A stretch of 64,000 bases of DNA from G963669295 sp963669295 (GTDB taxonomy: Bacteria > Bacteroidota > Bacteroidia > Flavobacteriales_D > CALLUQ01), in assembly GCA_963669295.1 (NCBI GenBank), contig OY769938.1, positions 5,084,001 to 5,148,000 on the forward strand, read 5' to 3'. This document shows, piece by piece, positions 9,472-19,400 of this stretch. The position numbers were made by a program, and so were the translations under genes. The notes below the pieces were generated by a model. It ran no database searches and had not been told where the DNA came from. It was given only the letters and a program-made list of their open reading frames with translations. The stretch's first letter is position 1; each line of letters opens with the position of its first letter.

Positions 9472-11624
9472 CCTGGTGCAGCGTAAGTTACGCGATTAAA
9501 GAATCGTTTGCTCATATCTGCTCCCATTTTTTCGTCGCGATATTTCGTGGCTTTTTCCTCTGTAGGGTAACTTACTAGCGCCATCATTTCCCATAATTCG
9601 AGCGCACCGGGATCGCTTTCAGGGATGAGGGAAAGCAATATTTCCTTTTTCACAGCAATGAATTTAGCATCTTCTTCATCTGTGGTGGCAGTGGTTAGTC
9701 GCCGGTCGTAAATGCCTCCTTCTCGCTTCAAGATGCGAAACAGGTAATTGATGATGGCATCGTTAGCAGTCGCCTTATCGGTAGCCCCAATGAATTTTTC
9801 TAGCGCTTCCTTATCGGCAATTTTATCCAGCAGCTTTTGCTGTTCTTCACTTACCTCCTCTTTCTTTTCTTCTTCTTTTTCCTTCTCTTTTTCTTTCTCG
9901 CTGCCTTTTTCTTTTTCAAGCTCCTTCTTCTTTTCTTCCAGGGCCTTTTTCTCTTCCTCTTTTGCTTTAATCTTCGCTGCTTCAGCATCTATGGCAGCCA
10001 GCTGATCCACGGCTTTTTTCTTCCAGGCTGCGGCCTTTTTAATGGTAGCAGGAAGGTCCATCAGTTTCTTGTCTCTGTCTTCTCCCCAGTTCAGCAAATC
10101 GTCGATGGTGTATTTTTTCACCCTGTCGTGTACGCTGTCGAGCTTGGTAGTGGAATAATTCCACAAGAAGAATCCCTGGTCGGGCGGTGGCCAGAAAGTA
10201 ATGATCTCAGGACTGGTTTTACCATTGCCCAGCGGAATGTTTTTGCCCGTAGCCATGGCCACGTGCGATAGCCCATTGAAATAAACGATATCGCCTTTCA
10301 ACGGCTTTTCCTGATCGTATTTCTTTTGGTCTTTTGGTTTGGCATTACGGGCCCAGTAGGTACGGTGTGCCCCACTGCTCAGCTGTCCTTCTGCCTTTTT
10401 CTTTCGACGCTCCAGGTTATAGCTCCCCGTTAGCTTGCTCCAAATTCCGTTGGCTTTACTGTATTGCGTTTCGCTGGTACTGCCTATCCAACTCATAAAT
10501 TCATTGCGAATAGCAGTGTATCGATCAATTTTCGCCTTCACTGCGTCAATGCGTTCTTTGGCTTCAGCAAAATACTTGTCTACCGTTCCTGCTTTCAAGG
10601 TTTGATTTTCTTCCAGCCTGGATTCGAGCGATATTTTAATCACTTCCTTGAGTTTGGCCTCATAGCCCCCTGCTTCTATCTTATCCATCACCTCGCCGTG
10701 ATCGACCTGGGTATACATGTTTTGTACCCAGCTATGGTCAATTACTCCTGCCTTAACAGCCCCAAACAATACGGCCTCCCAGCAGTTGAGGGTATATGGC
10801 TCGCTGAGTTTGTCGGGCAACTCCTCTGCTTTGCCTTCAATGGCCCAGGTGCGGAAATCGGAGTAGTTCTTTTGCTTCTCTTCTACATCGGGGTCGAGAT
10901 CGGTGCTTCGGGGCGATTTGTCGATGGAGGAGCTGGTCCAATAGGCCTGATCGCCTTCCATGCCCATGAATGCATCGGCTGCTTCCACCTGCTCTTTGGC
11001 CAGGGTAGCATAGTTGATCAACGTATTGGTGCGCGACTTTTCCCGCTCTGCTTTTTTCACCTTTGGGTATACCGTTGCCTTGCCCTTCATGTCTCTCAGC
11101 ATCAATACACATGTACGCAATGCCTGAGCTTCTGTAAGCACCCCCAATCCTTCAATCCCTTCTCCTTCGGTCAGTAGCTTGTATTCCTCGGTGGTTTTAA
11201 TGGTATCAATGCCCTGATAGCCTGGTTCGCTCAACACTTTGTACAGCGCAAACCCTCCTTTTCCTTCATCTTTCCCAATGTACTTTACAATGTCTTTCAG
11301 CTTATCGTCTTTCAATTGGATGTTGGGCGCCTGCCCGCTGGCTTGCACCTCAGGCATCATCTGTACCTTTTCGTCACAATCGTCGCACTTGAGTTGCACA
11401 GCGGGCTTACCACAATCATCGCATTGCAGCTGCAGTTGATCGTCGTCGCCTCCAGGCATCATTTGTACAGGGGGTGTAGCCACCACCTTATCGGCCACAG
11501 CGTCGGCCTCTTTTTCGTATTGGTCGTTGGGTTCGCCTACCTCCAGTTTAGGCTGTACAGGAGCATGCCCGCTCGAAAGCGTGCGATCTGGTGTAGCATC
11601 TTTATGTAATGAGACTTTGGACAC
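9447..11624 (-). CDS. eCIS-associated toxin-like protein with NlpC/P60-like domain
   Basis: The 725-residue protein lacks a signal peptide. Residues 24-48 (QPKLEVGEPNDQYEKEADAV) match the opening of the eCIS-core/DUF4157 region, but the HEXXH metalloprotease motif that usually follows is absent. Four cysteines (68, 71, 80, 83, as two CDDC blocks) could bind zinc. A Cys/His enzyme core of NlpC/P60 or CHAP type is suggested by NCWEAVLFGAVKAG (Cys281) and by GDIVYFNGLSHVAMATG (His454), the strand-turn-strand that carries the catalytic His in that fold. The insert between them is unusually long. Residues 545-600 form a Lys/Glu coiled coil. It is probably a peptidase or amidase cargo of a contractile or other injection system, but no such machinery is nearby. 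It probably shares a transcript with the downstream propeller gene. Confidence 0.68.
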   Translation of the reverse strand: MSKVSLHKDATPDRTLSSGHAPVQPKLEVGEPNDQYEKEADAVADKVVATPPVQMMPGGDDDQLQLQCDDCGKPAVQLKCDDCDEKVQMMPEVQASGQAPNIQLKDDKLKDIVKYIGKDEGKGGFALYKVLSEPGYQGIDTIKTTEEYKLLTEGEGIEGLGVLTEAQALRTCVLMLRDMKGKATVYPKVKKAEREKSRTNTLINYATLAKEQVEAADAFMGMEGDQAYWTSSSIDKSPRSTDLDPDVEEKQKNYSDFRTWAIEGKAEELPDKLSEPYTLNCWEAVLFGAVKAGVIDHSWVQNMYTQVDHGEVMDKIEAGGYEAKLKEVIKISLESRLEENQTLKAGTVDKYFAEAKERIDAVKAKIDRYTAIRNEFMSWIGSTSETQYSKANGIWSKLTGSYNLERRKKKAEGQLSSGAHRTYWARNAKPKDQKKYDQEKPLKGDIVYFNGLSHVAMATGKNIPLGNGKTSPEIITFWPPPDQGFFLWNYSTTKLDSVHDRVKKYTIDDLLNWGEDRDKKLMDLPATIKKAAAWKKKAVDQLAAIDAEAAKIKAKEEEKKALEEKKKELEKEKGSEKEKEKEKEEEKKEEVSEEQQKLLDKIADKEALEKFIGATDKATANDAIINYLFRILKREGGIYDRRLTTATTDEEDAKFIAVKKEILLSLIPESDPGALELWEMMALVSYPTEEKATKYRDEKMGADMSKRFFNRVTYAAPGWNKSKLK

Positions 11625-11901
11625 AATATCCCGAACGACCTAAAAATAAATGGAACACGGTAAGCAAACAAGGACAGTTTTGAGGGTGGATTTTGTGATA
11701 ATTCACAAGTGCAACACATTCAATCTTTTCATAATCAACACCATAAGCTTAAAATTACTCGCTGGTTTTCACATTACTATCCGCACTATTTATCCAAATG
11801 CCAGAAATCCTTACCTTCACTTATCAAAAAATAACGGTTGCCCTGTCCTATTTGCTTCAGTTGGATTGTTGTAGGGGTAAGAATCACATTAAAACAGCAT
11901 T

Positions 11902-12228
11902 ATGAAAGATTATTTATTGATTATTAAAGGCGGCATGAACGATGCTTCGCCAGAAGAAATGCAACAAGCCATGCACGATTACATGAGCTGGGCACAAGAA
12001 TTGGGCGATCAGTACATCGATGGCCAACGGTTGGAGAAAGAAGGCAAATTGCTGGAAGGCGACAATGTTATGACCGATGGCCCATTTTTGGAGCCCAAAG
12101 AAATTATTGCTGGCTACATTATTGTGAAGGCCAACGATTTAGATGAAGCAGCTACCATTGCCAAAGGCTGCTCGCTGATGGAGCACTGCCAAATTGAAGT
12201 ACGCCCTATTTTGGCGCTGCCCAACTAA
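11902..12228 (+). CDS. YCII-related (DGPF domain) protein
   Basis: A 108-residue single-domain protein with the hallmark TDGPFLEPKEIIAGYIIV, the DGPFxExKE motif of the YCII family, and LDEAATIAKGC in the following helix. Its stop codon is immediately followed by the start of the sigma factor (TAA then ATG), so the two are translationally coupled. This DGPF protein plus ECF42 sigma pairing is a known arrangement. The DGPF partner is proposed to influence sigma activity, although no classical anti-sigma factor is present. Confidence 0.9.
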   Translation: MKDYLLIIKGGMNDASPEEMQQAMHDYMSWAQELGDQYIDGQRLEKEGKLLEGDNVMTDGPFLEPKEIIAGYIIVKANDLDEAATIAKGCSLMEHCQIEVRPILALPN

Positions 12229-13476
12229 ATGAGCGAACGCAACGTTAATGAGCTTATCGACCATCTTTTCCGCCACGAGGCGGGAAAGTTGGTGGCGTTG
12301 CTGGTGAAAATCTTTGGTACCGCCCACCTCGAACTGGCCGAAGACATTGTGCAAGATACCCTGCTTGATGCTTTGAATCGCTGGAGTGTCAGCAAAATTC
12401 CCGATAACCCTGCTGCCTGGATTACACAGGTCGCTAAGCGCAAAACCATCAATGCGCTAAAACGACTGCAATCGCAACACATTCATTATGCTCAAGCTCA
12501 TTACCTATCGGGCAACAATCTTGAAGCAATTGATGAAGTGTTTTTAGATAAAGAAATCAAAGACAGTCAGTTGCGAATGATTTTTACTTGCTGCCATCCC
12601 GTTCTCGCAGTAGAGTCGCAATTGGCACTTACCCTTAAAACATTGTGTGGGTTTAGCGTGAAAGAGATTGCCAATGCATTGCTCACTACCGAAAGCAACA
12701 TCAACAAACGGCTGTATCGCGCTAAACAAAAGATAAAAACCACTCATTTTGAAGTGCCTGCAGGCGATGCGTTGGATGAGCGCATGAATGCCGTATACCT
12801 TTCGCTGTACTTGCTGTACAACGAAGGATACAACTCTACCCATCATGAAACCATGATTCGACAAGACATTTGTGCCGAAGCCATACGGTTGACCTTGTTG
12901 TTGAACGACCAACTGGAAACACCCAAAGGCAATGCCCTACTGGCCTTGATGTACTTGCATGCCGCCCGTTTTGATGCCCGGCTCGATCAGCGTGGTGGCA
13001 TTATTATTTTTAAAGACCAGGACCGGAACTTGTGGGACCGACAAATGATTGCACTCGGCCTGCAATACCTGCAGCGCTCTTCTACCGGTAATGAGTTGAG
13101 CGAATACCACCTCGAAGCAGGCATTGCCGCCCAGCATTGCGTTTCCGATAGCTACGAAGCGACCAATTGGCACAACATTGCCCGACAATACGAATTGTTG
13201 TACCACATCAAGCCCAACCCCATTATACAGTTGAACCTGGCCATTGTAGCCAGTCAAATAGAAGGCATACCCACCGCGGTAGAGCGGTTAGAAGGGTTGT
13301 TGAGCAATTCTAAATTGAAAAACTATTACCTGCTGTACGCCAGCCTGGGTATGTTTTACCAGGAGCTAAAACAACACAACAAGGCCATTGCAGCTTTCGA
13401 AGCGGCATTGGAGCGTACGGCCTCCCAGTCGGAAATCGACTTTTTAACACGAAATATTGAAGCTTGTAAGGCTTAG
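12229..13476 (+). CDS. ECF42-type RNA polymerase sigma factor
   Basis: The first 90 residues form sigma region 2 (ELAEDIVQDTLLDALNRW, then PAAWITQVAKRKTINALKR). Residues 120-165 form region 4 (LALTLKTLCGFSVKEIANALLTTESNINKRLYRAKQKI) with its helix-turn-helix. The remaining 240 residues are the SnoaL-unrelated helical C-terminal extension typical of this group (DERMNAVYLSLYLLYNEGYN, DUF6596, then TPR-like helices). At 415 residues it is full length. The coupled DGPF gene upstream supports the ECF42 assignment. Target promoters cannot be read from the window. It is convergent with the helicase gene and shares four bases with it (TTAG). Confidence 0.9.
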   Translation: MSERNVNELIDHLFRHEAGKLVALLVKIFGTAHLELAEDIVQDTLLDALNRWSVSKIPDNPAAWITQVAKRKTINALKRLQSQHIHYAQAHYLSGNNLEAIDEVFLDKEIKDSQLRMIFTCCHPVLAVESQLALTLKTLCGFSVKEIANALLTTESNINKRLYRAKQKIKTTHFEVPAGDALDERMNAVYLSLYLLYNEGYNSTHHETMIRQDICAEAIRLTLLLNDQLETPKGNALLALMYLHAARFDARLDQRGGIIIFKDQDRNLWDRQMIALGLQYLQRSSTGNELSEYHLEAGIAAQHCVSDSYEATNWHNIARQYELLYHIKPNPIIQLNLAIVASQIEGIPTAVERLEGLLSNSKLKNYYLLYASLGMFYQELKQHNKAIAAFEAALERTASQSEIDFLTRNIEACKA

Positions 13477-14999
13477 TAATGGTGCAACAGCTTTAAACTT
13501 AGCTTGCGCTTGTAGTCTTGTTGCAGCCAACGGGTATAATCTTCGGTGGTTTTACTAATGCAGTGGGTGTAGTTGCGAATGCGGTATTCAATGTCGTCTT
13601 CCAGCAATTTCAGCAATTCCATGGCCTCATCAAGGTCGGTGCTGTTTTCAATGCAAATGCGAATGTGCTGCTCCATCGATCGTTCAATGGCGATTTTAGG
13701 GCGCAACCCTTCTTCCATTACACTTTTATGCACCGCTTTCATGTCGAACGAAATATCGTCGGTATTGGCAAAACGAGCGCGTATTTCGTCGGGCATGCTG
13801 TATACAAAATGGCTTTCAATCTCTTCATCGCTCGAAAGACTTTCGAGGTAAGAGGTGGGGTAACGGAAAATGGAGTACCAATCTACATAAGAATCCCACG
13901 GGCCAAAGCGCAAGGCGTTGTTGCCCAAATCAATCACGGTAAACTCGTCTTTGTTCGGAATGATACGCGATCCTCTACCAATCATTTGATGGTATAGGGT
14001 AAGCGACTTGGTGGCGCGGTTTAAGATGATGGTATCTACCGTAGGTTCATCGAAACCGGTGGTAAGAATACTCACCGAAGTAAGGATGGCATCGGGCTTT
14101 TCTTTGAACCACTGCAGTATTTCGCGACGCTCTAACATGCTGTTGGTATTGTCGAGGTGGCGAATTTCGTAGCCGGCATCTTTAAACATTTGGTGCACCT
14201 CTAACGAGGTTTTGATGCCGTTGTTAAAGATGAGTGTTTTCTTGCCTTTCGATTGTTCTTCGTACGCGTGCAGCAGCTTGCCCTGCATCAGGTAGCTGGA
14301 GTACAACCGATCGGAAGAGCTTACGGTATAATCGCCATGAGAGCCAATTTTAAGCGATTGTAGCCCTACATTGTAGCTGTAGGTGTTGGCCTTTGCCAAA
14401 AACTTCTTTTCGATGAGAGAGGCAATAGAATCGCCTACAATCAACACATCGTAGTTGGCATTCATAGGCAGCTTAATGTTAGAACTAAGCGGTGTAGCAG
14501 TAACGCCCAGGATGATGCAGTTTTCGAAAAACTTAAACAACTTGCGAAACGAGTTGTAGTGCGCCTCATCCACAATTACCATCCCCACTTGCTCCAGGGC
14601 TACCTTTTCGTCGCGCAACCGGTTGTTAAGCGTTTCAACCATGGCCACGTAACACATGTGCTCATCGTTTTCTTCCAGCTCTTTTACCTTGCTGTTGATC
14701 ACCATGTTTTTTACGCCAAACTCGGTAAGTACATTAGAGGTTTGTGCTGAAAGCTCTATGCGGTGGGTTAAGATAAGTACCTTTTTGTTTTTGTCTTTGA
14801 TGTAGCGTCGTGCTATTTCAGAGAAAATAACCGTTTTACCACCACCAGTAGGCAATTGGTACAAGATGTTGTGCTGATCAGGATGATCTTCGAGGTGGGT
14901 AAAGATCTGATCTATAGCGTGTTTCTGGTAGTCGTAGAGCTCTTTCCCTACCTTTTTCTCCAATATTTCTTCCGACGCTACAGCCATTAATTTTACCAT
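13473..14999 (-). CDS. DEAD/DEAH-box superfamily 2 helicase
   Basis: Motifs in order: YQKHAIDQIF (Q-like), Walker A LPTGGGKT, motif Ia LTHRIELSAQ, Walker B VDEAHYNS, motif III GVTATP, then a C-terminal RecA domain with TTGFDEPTVDTIIL and HQMIGRGSRI. This is the SSL2/type I restriction R-subunit-like layout without a nuclease domain, ending in an accessory helical region of about 130 residues. Three in-frame ATGs are possible (15014, 14999, 14987). A TAACTTTG box at 15012-15019 overlaps the first, so a start at 14999 or 14987 is preferred. The substrate is probably DNA or RNA duplex. No methylase or specificity subunit is near. Confidence 0.85.
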   Translation of the reverse strand: MVKLMAVASEEILEKKVGKELYDYQKHAIDQIFTHLEDHPDQHNILYQLPTGGGKTVIFSEIARRYIKDKNKKVLILTHRIELSAQTSNVLTEFGVKNMVINSKVKELEENDEHMCYVAMVETLNNRLRDEKVALEQVGMVIVDEAHYNSFRKLFKFFENCIILGVTATPLSSNIKLPMNANYDVLIVGDSIASLIEKKFLAKANTYSYNVGLQSLKIGSHGDYTVSSSDRLYSSYLMQGKLLHAYEEQSKGKKTLIFNNGIKTSLEVHQMFKDAGYEIRHLDNTNSMLERREILQWFKEKPDAILTSVSILTTGFDEPTVDTIILNRATKSLTLYHQMIGRGSRIIPNKDEFTVIDLGNNALRFGPWDSYVDWYSIFRYPTSYLESLSSDEEIESHFVYSMPDEIRARFANTDDISFDMKAVHKSVMEEGLRPKIAIERSMEQHIRICIENSTDLDEAMELLKLLEDDIEYRIRNYTHCISKTTEDYTRWLQQDYKRKLSLKLLHHY

Positions 15000-15011
15000 T
15001 AAAAAATCGTG

Positions 15012-15019
15012 CAAAGTTA
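15012..15019 (-). promoter_or_regulatory. Candidate -7 box of the helicase gene
   Basis: The minus strand reads TAACTTTG, an exact TAnnTTTG match, 13 bases before the ATG at 14999. No clear -33 TTG is seen. Confidence 0.4.
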
Positions 15020-15191
15020 AGCACTTTAACTGGTTGAAAAAATTGTTTTGATGAGGAATGTCAGGATTTTGAGCAGAAAGGCGTGGAAGTAGGTGGTTGT
15101 GAGGGGAATAGCTCAGCGTTTCATTGCACCAACTTAATGGAAGTATTTTGAGCAGCCTGGGTTGGCCATAAAGATGGAAGGGTACTCCGTG

Positions 15192-15707
15192 TTACTCCTT
15201 TTGCACCCCAAACACATGCACTTCCATTCCTTCGAAATCCATATTGTACAACACCTCCATGCCATTTTTACGGGCCACCATCATGGAAGCTTCGTTTTCT
15301 AAATGTATGATGGAGATGAAACGGTGAAATCCATTGGCAAAGCCAAATTGTTTCATGTGCAACGCCATTTCAGTAGCATAGCCCTGTCCCCAATAAGTGG
15401 GCACTACCGAATAACCGATTTCAAACACTTCTTTGCCATCGATGTTGCGTAGAAGAATGCCTACCCCTCCTACCATGGCACCTGTTTCTTTGTGGATGGC
15501 AAGAAGCATACCCAACCCTTGCTCCTCGTAGCGTTTGCGCTGCTTTGCTACCCACTCGGTAGCCATGGTATGATGCGTTTTAGTAAGGTCGAGCCCTAAA
15601 AACCGAAGGCCGGGGTTGTTTTCAAAAAATACCATCCACCCTTCTATGTCGCTTTCGGTGTATTTGCGCAACAACAATCGTTCGGTTTCCTGCTCAAAAT
15701 AATTCAT
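15192..15707 (-). CDS. GNAT family N-acetyltransferase (RimJ/RimL type)
   Basis: The product has ETERLLLRKYTESDIEGW at the start (the classic RimJ/RimL opening), VGGVGILL and FEIGYSVVPTYWGQGYATEM, the acetyl-CoA-binding motif A with the Q/GxGxA loop, then HLENEASMMVARKNGM before the last strand. The start is set at the ATG at 15707 (MNYFEQETERLLLRK). An upstream ATG eight codons earlier lies close to a terminator hairpin and is less likely. The acceptor amine (protein N-terminus, amino acid or antibiotic) cannot be predicted. Confidence 0.88.
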   Translation of the reverse strand: MNYFEQETERLLLRKYTESDIEGWMVFFENNPGLRFLGLDLTKTHHTMATEWVAKQRKRYEEQGLGMLLAIHKETGAMVGGVGILLRNIDGKEVFEIGYSVVPTYWGQGYATEMALHMKQFGFANGFHRFISIIHLENEASMMVARKNGMEVLYNMDFEGMEVHVFGVQKE

Positions 15708-15732
15708 GGACGTAAGGTAATAAATACCCATA

Positions 15733-15788
15733 AAAAAGCCCTGAAATCATGGTCTACACCAGGCAGAAAGTATGATACAGGGCTTTTT
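15733..15788 (-). terminator. Terminator-like hairpin between AHSA1 and GNAT genes
   Basis: An 11-bp perfect stem (AAAAAGCCCTG / CAGGGCTTTTT) encloses a 34-base loop. A and T runs on the two sides allow it to act on either strand. It sits just past the stop of the AHSA1 gene. Confidence 0.55.
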
Positions 15789-15802
15789 GGGGCAATGCTT
15801 GT

Positions 15803-16228
15803 TTACCAGGGCTGGCCTGTACCGCTTTCGCAATAAGCTTTGAGGCTGTTCATGAAGTGTTGCCACCCTTCGGCTGTCATGGTATACGGTGGAGTGTTGA
15901 GCCATTGCTCGGCAAAGTTACCATGGCGAAAAGTAAAGGCGCTGCCTTCGCCATCGGCTTTAAAATCGAATACCAGGGTGGTATCGATCCATGCGGGGTT
16001 GTCGTTGTTGGTACAGGTCCATGCTACCCGGTTGGGGCTAAGTTCTTCTACGCGAAATACCATGGTTACCGGGCGATCTTCTTTAATGAAGCGCATGGTA
16101 GAGGTGCCCCCAGTACTGGCAGCAATGTCGCAATCTTTGCTCCACCAGCCGTTGATACCCGCTTGCGTGGCTAAAGCGCTGTAAATGGTTTCGGGCGTGG
16201 CGTTGATGCTAAAATTAAAATCAATCAT
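15803..16228 (-). CDS. SRPBCC/AHSA1-type domain protein
   Basis: A 141-residue single domain of the START-like SRPBCC fold: FSINATPETIYSALATQAGINGWWSKD at the start, TTLVFDFKADGEGSAFTFRHGNF in the late strands and EGWQHFMNSLKAYCESG in the C-terminal helix, as in AHSA1/YndB-like proteins. Such proteins have a hydrophobic cavity and variable roles. The ligand here is unknown. A terminator hairpin separates it from the GNAT gene. Confidence 0.88.
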   Translation of the reverse strand: MIDFNFSINATPETIYSALATQAGINGWWSKDCDIAASTGGTSTMRFIKEDRPVTMVFRVEELSPNRVAWTCTNNDNPAWIDTTLVFDFKADGEGSAFTFRHGNFAEQWLNTPPYTMTAEGWQHFMNSLKAYCESGTGQPW

Positions 16229-16479
16229 TTGTTCTGTTTTAATTGGTTCTACATTCCCTTGCGGGTTTTCGTAGTTACGACAAATGAAAGTGTGGGATTA
16301 GGACAGGGGTGGGGAATTATGTTGGTGGTAGTGGTAAAGAGTAGTTAGCTGATCTTGCAATTTAGTATGAATTTAAGTGCATAAGTTACATATGGCAAAA
16401 GCAATAAACAGCACTATGCAAATGACTAAAGGGACTACATACATCAACTGTAAAATAGAGTACTTAATAATTAATAACC

Positions 16480-19400
16480 TTAATCCTTCTTCATTAGCTT
16501 CGCCTTTTCTGTATCAGAAAAACTCTTATGAAGATTTCCTAGGTTTGTTTCATTATCAAACATCAATTGTTGTTTCTGTAATTTATTCCTAAAATTATTT
16601 GCGAGATCAGAGTCTTCATTTGTTTTAAAACCTAAATAATAATTTAGTTTTAAAATACTTGAATACTGCAAAATGGGAACCTTCAGGAAGGAAATAAGCT
16701 CGTCTAACTTATTCTTATTAGTGCTTAAGTTAATATCACATAGCAAATAAAACAGGAGAAACAACTTATATTGATTGTCTTTTCTATTTTCATTGTAAGT
16801 CTGTATTCTTTCATGTATTATTCGTTCAATGTTACGATGGCCTATCATATCATTTAATCTAACTTGAACTAATGTTGGAATCAGATGTGTTAACAATCGC
16901 ATCAATTCTTTTACTTCCTGCTCATTTGAAGACTTTAATATTTCTGGGATATCATGAGTTTTTATATCATCCATGACTTTAAAGCCCCAGTTACAGGCAC
17001 TTTCTATTACATAATCAAAAATTTCATAAACAATTCTAGTATCATTTACCTCGTCAATGTTTCTATAAACCCCGCCTAAAATTGACAGACTCTTTTCAAG
17101 CGATTCCACAGAAGTAGTTATACTTTGTGATTTCTTTTGTATCACTTCGCTTTGTGATTCAGAAGCTAGTCCTGCTTCTTGAATAAGTTCATCTTCAAAA
17201 GCATCTTGTTCTTCATATGTAAGCCCATCCTTAAGTTTTTCCGTGATTTTATCAATCACTGGTCTCAGTTCATTAAGTTCTGCTAATTTTGATTTTAATC
17301 TTAAGTCAAGAGGCATTTCTTCTTTTTGGTAAAAGGAATTAATTGGCTCAAAAATCTTTTTTGTTTTCTCATAAATCTTATTTAAAAAGACTTCATCATC
17401 CCTTCTAAATCCTGCATACAATTCGAATTCATTCGCAAAAGAAAGATAGAATACTTCATCTTCAATTATTTCATCTAAAAATTTTTGATTAATTGTCATG
17501 TAGTGAGCATTGAAATATTCAAATATTCCATTCAACCTAAATGTATATTTATTATCATCTTTTTTTCGAAGGATTCCTCTATCTTCGACATAATCTAAAA
17601 CCGCTTTGGCAGAAATGCTGTATCGCGGATTCTTATTTAAATATTCCTCGGTAAAAGCAAATAATTCACCGTAGCTTGCACTATATGAACTGCCATGATG
17701 TTCTTTTAGTAGATAATGAGATAAATGAGATAAGTAACGTTTATACTTATCAAATCCAAAACTTGATTTTTCAACAGTTAACCGTTCTTTCTCAAGTAGT
17801 TTCTCGATGTACAGATTGATCAGTTCTACATCATTTTGGAAATTACTATTTAGATCTTTTTTAAAAATCCAAAGAAATAATGAAACAGTCCAAAAGTCAA
17901 AAGGAATAGAAAGTCTATTAAATATCGAATTAATTTTCTCTACAATTTCTTCCTCTTTTTCACTAGGAAGATTATGAATTTTTTTTGTGAGCCTCATAAT
18001 ATGTTTTTTTCTAAGTCTATGGAAATAGAGTTTAGAAAAATTACGCTCACCAATTCTTGCTCCTTCCAAAGTACTGATAACTGTTTCATCAGAACATGCA
18101 ATGATTCGAATGTTATCCTTTCCTTGTAACTCCTCTTCAAGGTTTAGTAAAAAGTTACGTGATTTAGAGTGATAATTATCAATTAATAATACTATTTGTT
18201 TGTTTTTTAGAAAGTCTCGTATAGTTGACTTATTAAAATCATAATATTTGTAAAATTCATCAACCAATATTAACTGCTTATCATGATTATTCCATTCCTT
18301 ACAGTCGAAATAAAATGGAATGGTTTGATACAGTGGATAATTTTTGAGTAGATCAAGTTGAATTTTCTTGAGTAAAATAGTTTTTCCGCACTTATCTTTA
18401 CCGGAGATAAGGAAATCATCACTTGGCGTATTAAGTTCATTCCAATCTACTTCAATTGGAGAAACATTATCAACATTAACTTCATTTGCTGACACATTTT
18501 TTAATACAGGAGTTGTACACCTTTCATTAAAATTCACAACATTTTCATGGCCTTCATTAGATACGAATAAGTGTTTCGCGTAATCTGACTCTACTTGATA
18601 CTTTCGCTTAAGCTTCCGTCTAATAACGTTCTGTTCATTTTTAATACCGTCTGTAGGGATTTGATGGGTGCCTTTTGGAACAGAGTATATTATGTTATTG
18701 GATCTATCATAGAGAAACTTATTTATTGAAAACTCAAACTCATCAAAATCAAAATCTATAACTCCAAATCCAATTTCTGAATCGTTATCACCAGCTAAAG
18801 TAGCTGGTGCACCTATTTTTATCATTCCTGCATTTGCAGTTACATCAATCGAATCTTTCCCTTTATGAATATGTCCAGACAACATTAAATCAAAATAAGA
18901 ATGGAACAAATCTTCTAGCCCTGATGCATTATAATTTCTAAAGTCAGATAGAGGATGGTGAAGAATTAGGATTTTGAATTCTGGTTCATCAAGATAACCT
19001 AAAGCTTCTTCAAGTTTTTCTGTGGGAAAGACCAAATTATTATTATCGTTTTTTCCTACTGCTCTCCAAGCCGAATTGATAGAAATTATTCCAACTTTTT
19101 TTCCACCAATTTTTCTATTATAAACAAAATAAAGCGCATCCGATTTGTCTTTATAATCAAGTAAATGATCCTTTGCAAAGGACAAGAAGTTTGCAATAGG
19201 TGTACAACTATGTTGATAATCGGTTTTTTTAAGAATTGTGTTTAAATCATCGTTTGTTCGCTTATCGTCAATAAAATTAATTACTGACTCAACAACTTCT
19301 TTTCTGTTCACATCATGATTCCCAGGGCAAACAAATATCTTGTCATATGCCACATCTAGTTTACTCGAAAGAGAATCCAGAAGTAGTTCTTTCGCTTTTA

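Noticed and set aside
11650..11874. 74-codon frame upstream of the YCII gene
   Set aside because: AT-rich spacer translation with no start signal or recognisable product.
13473..14999. Type I restriction R subunit
   Set aside because: The helicase has the SF2 motor but no N-terminal nuclease motif, and no hsdM or hsdS gene is near.
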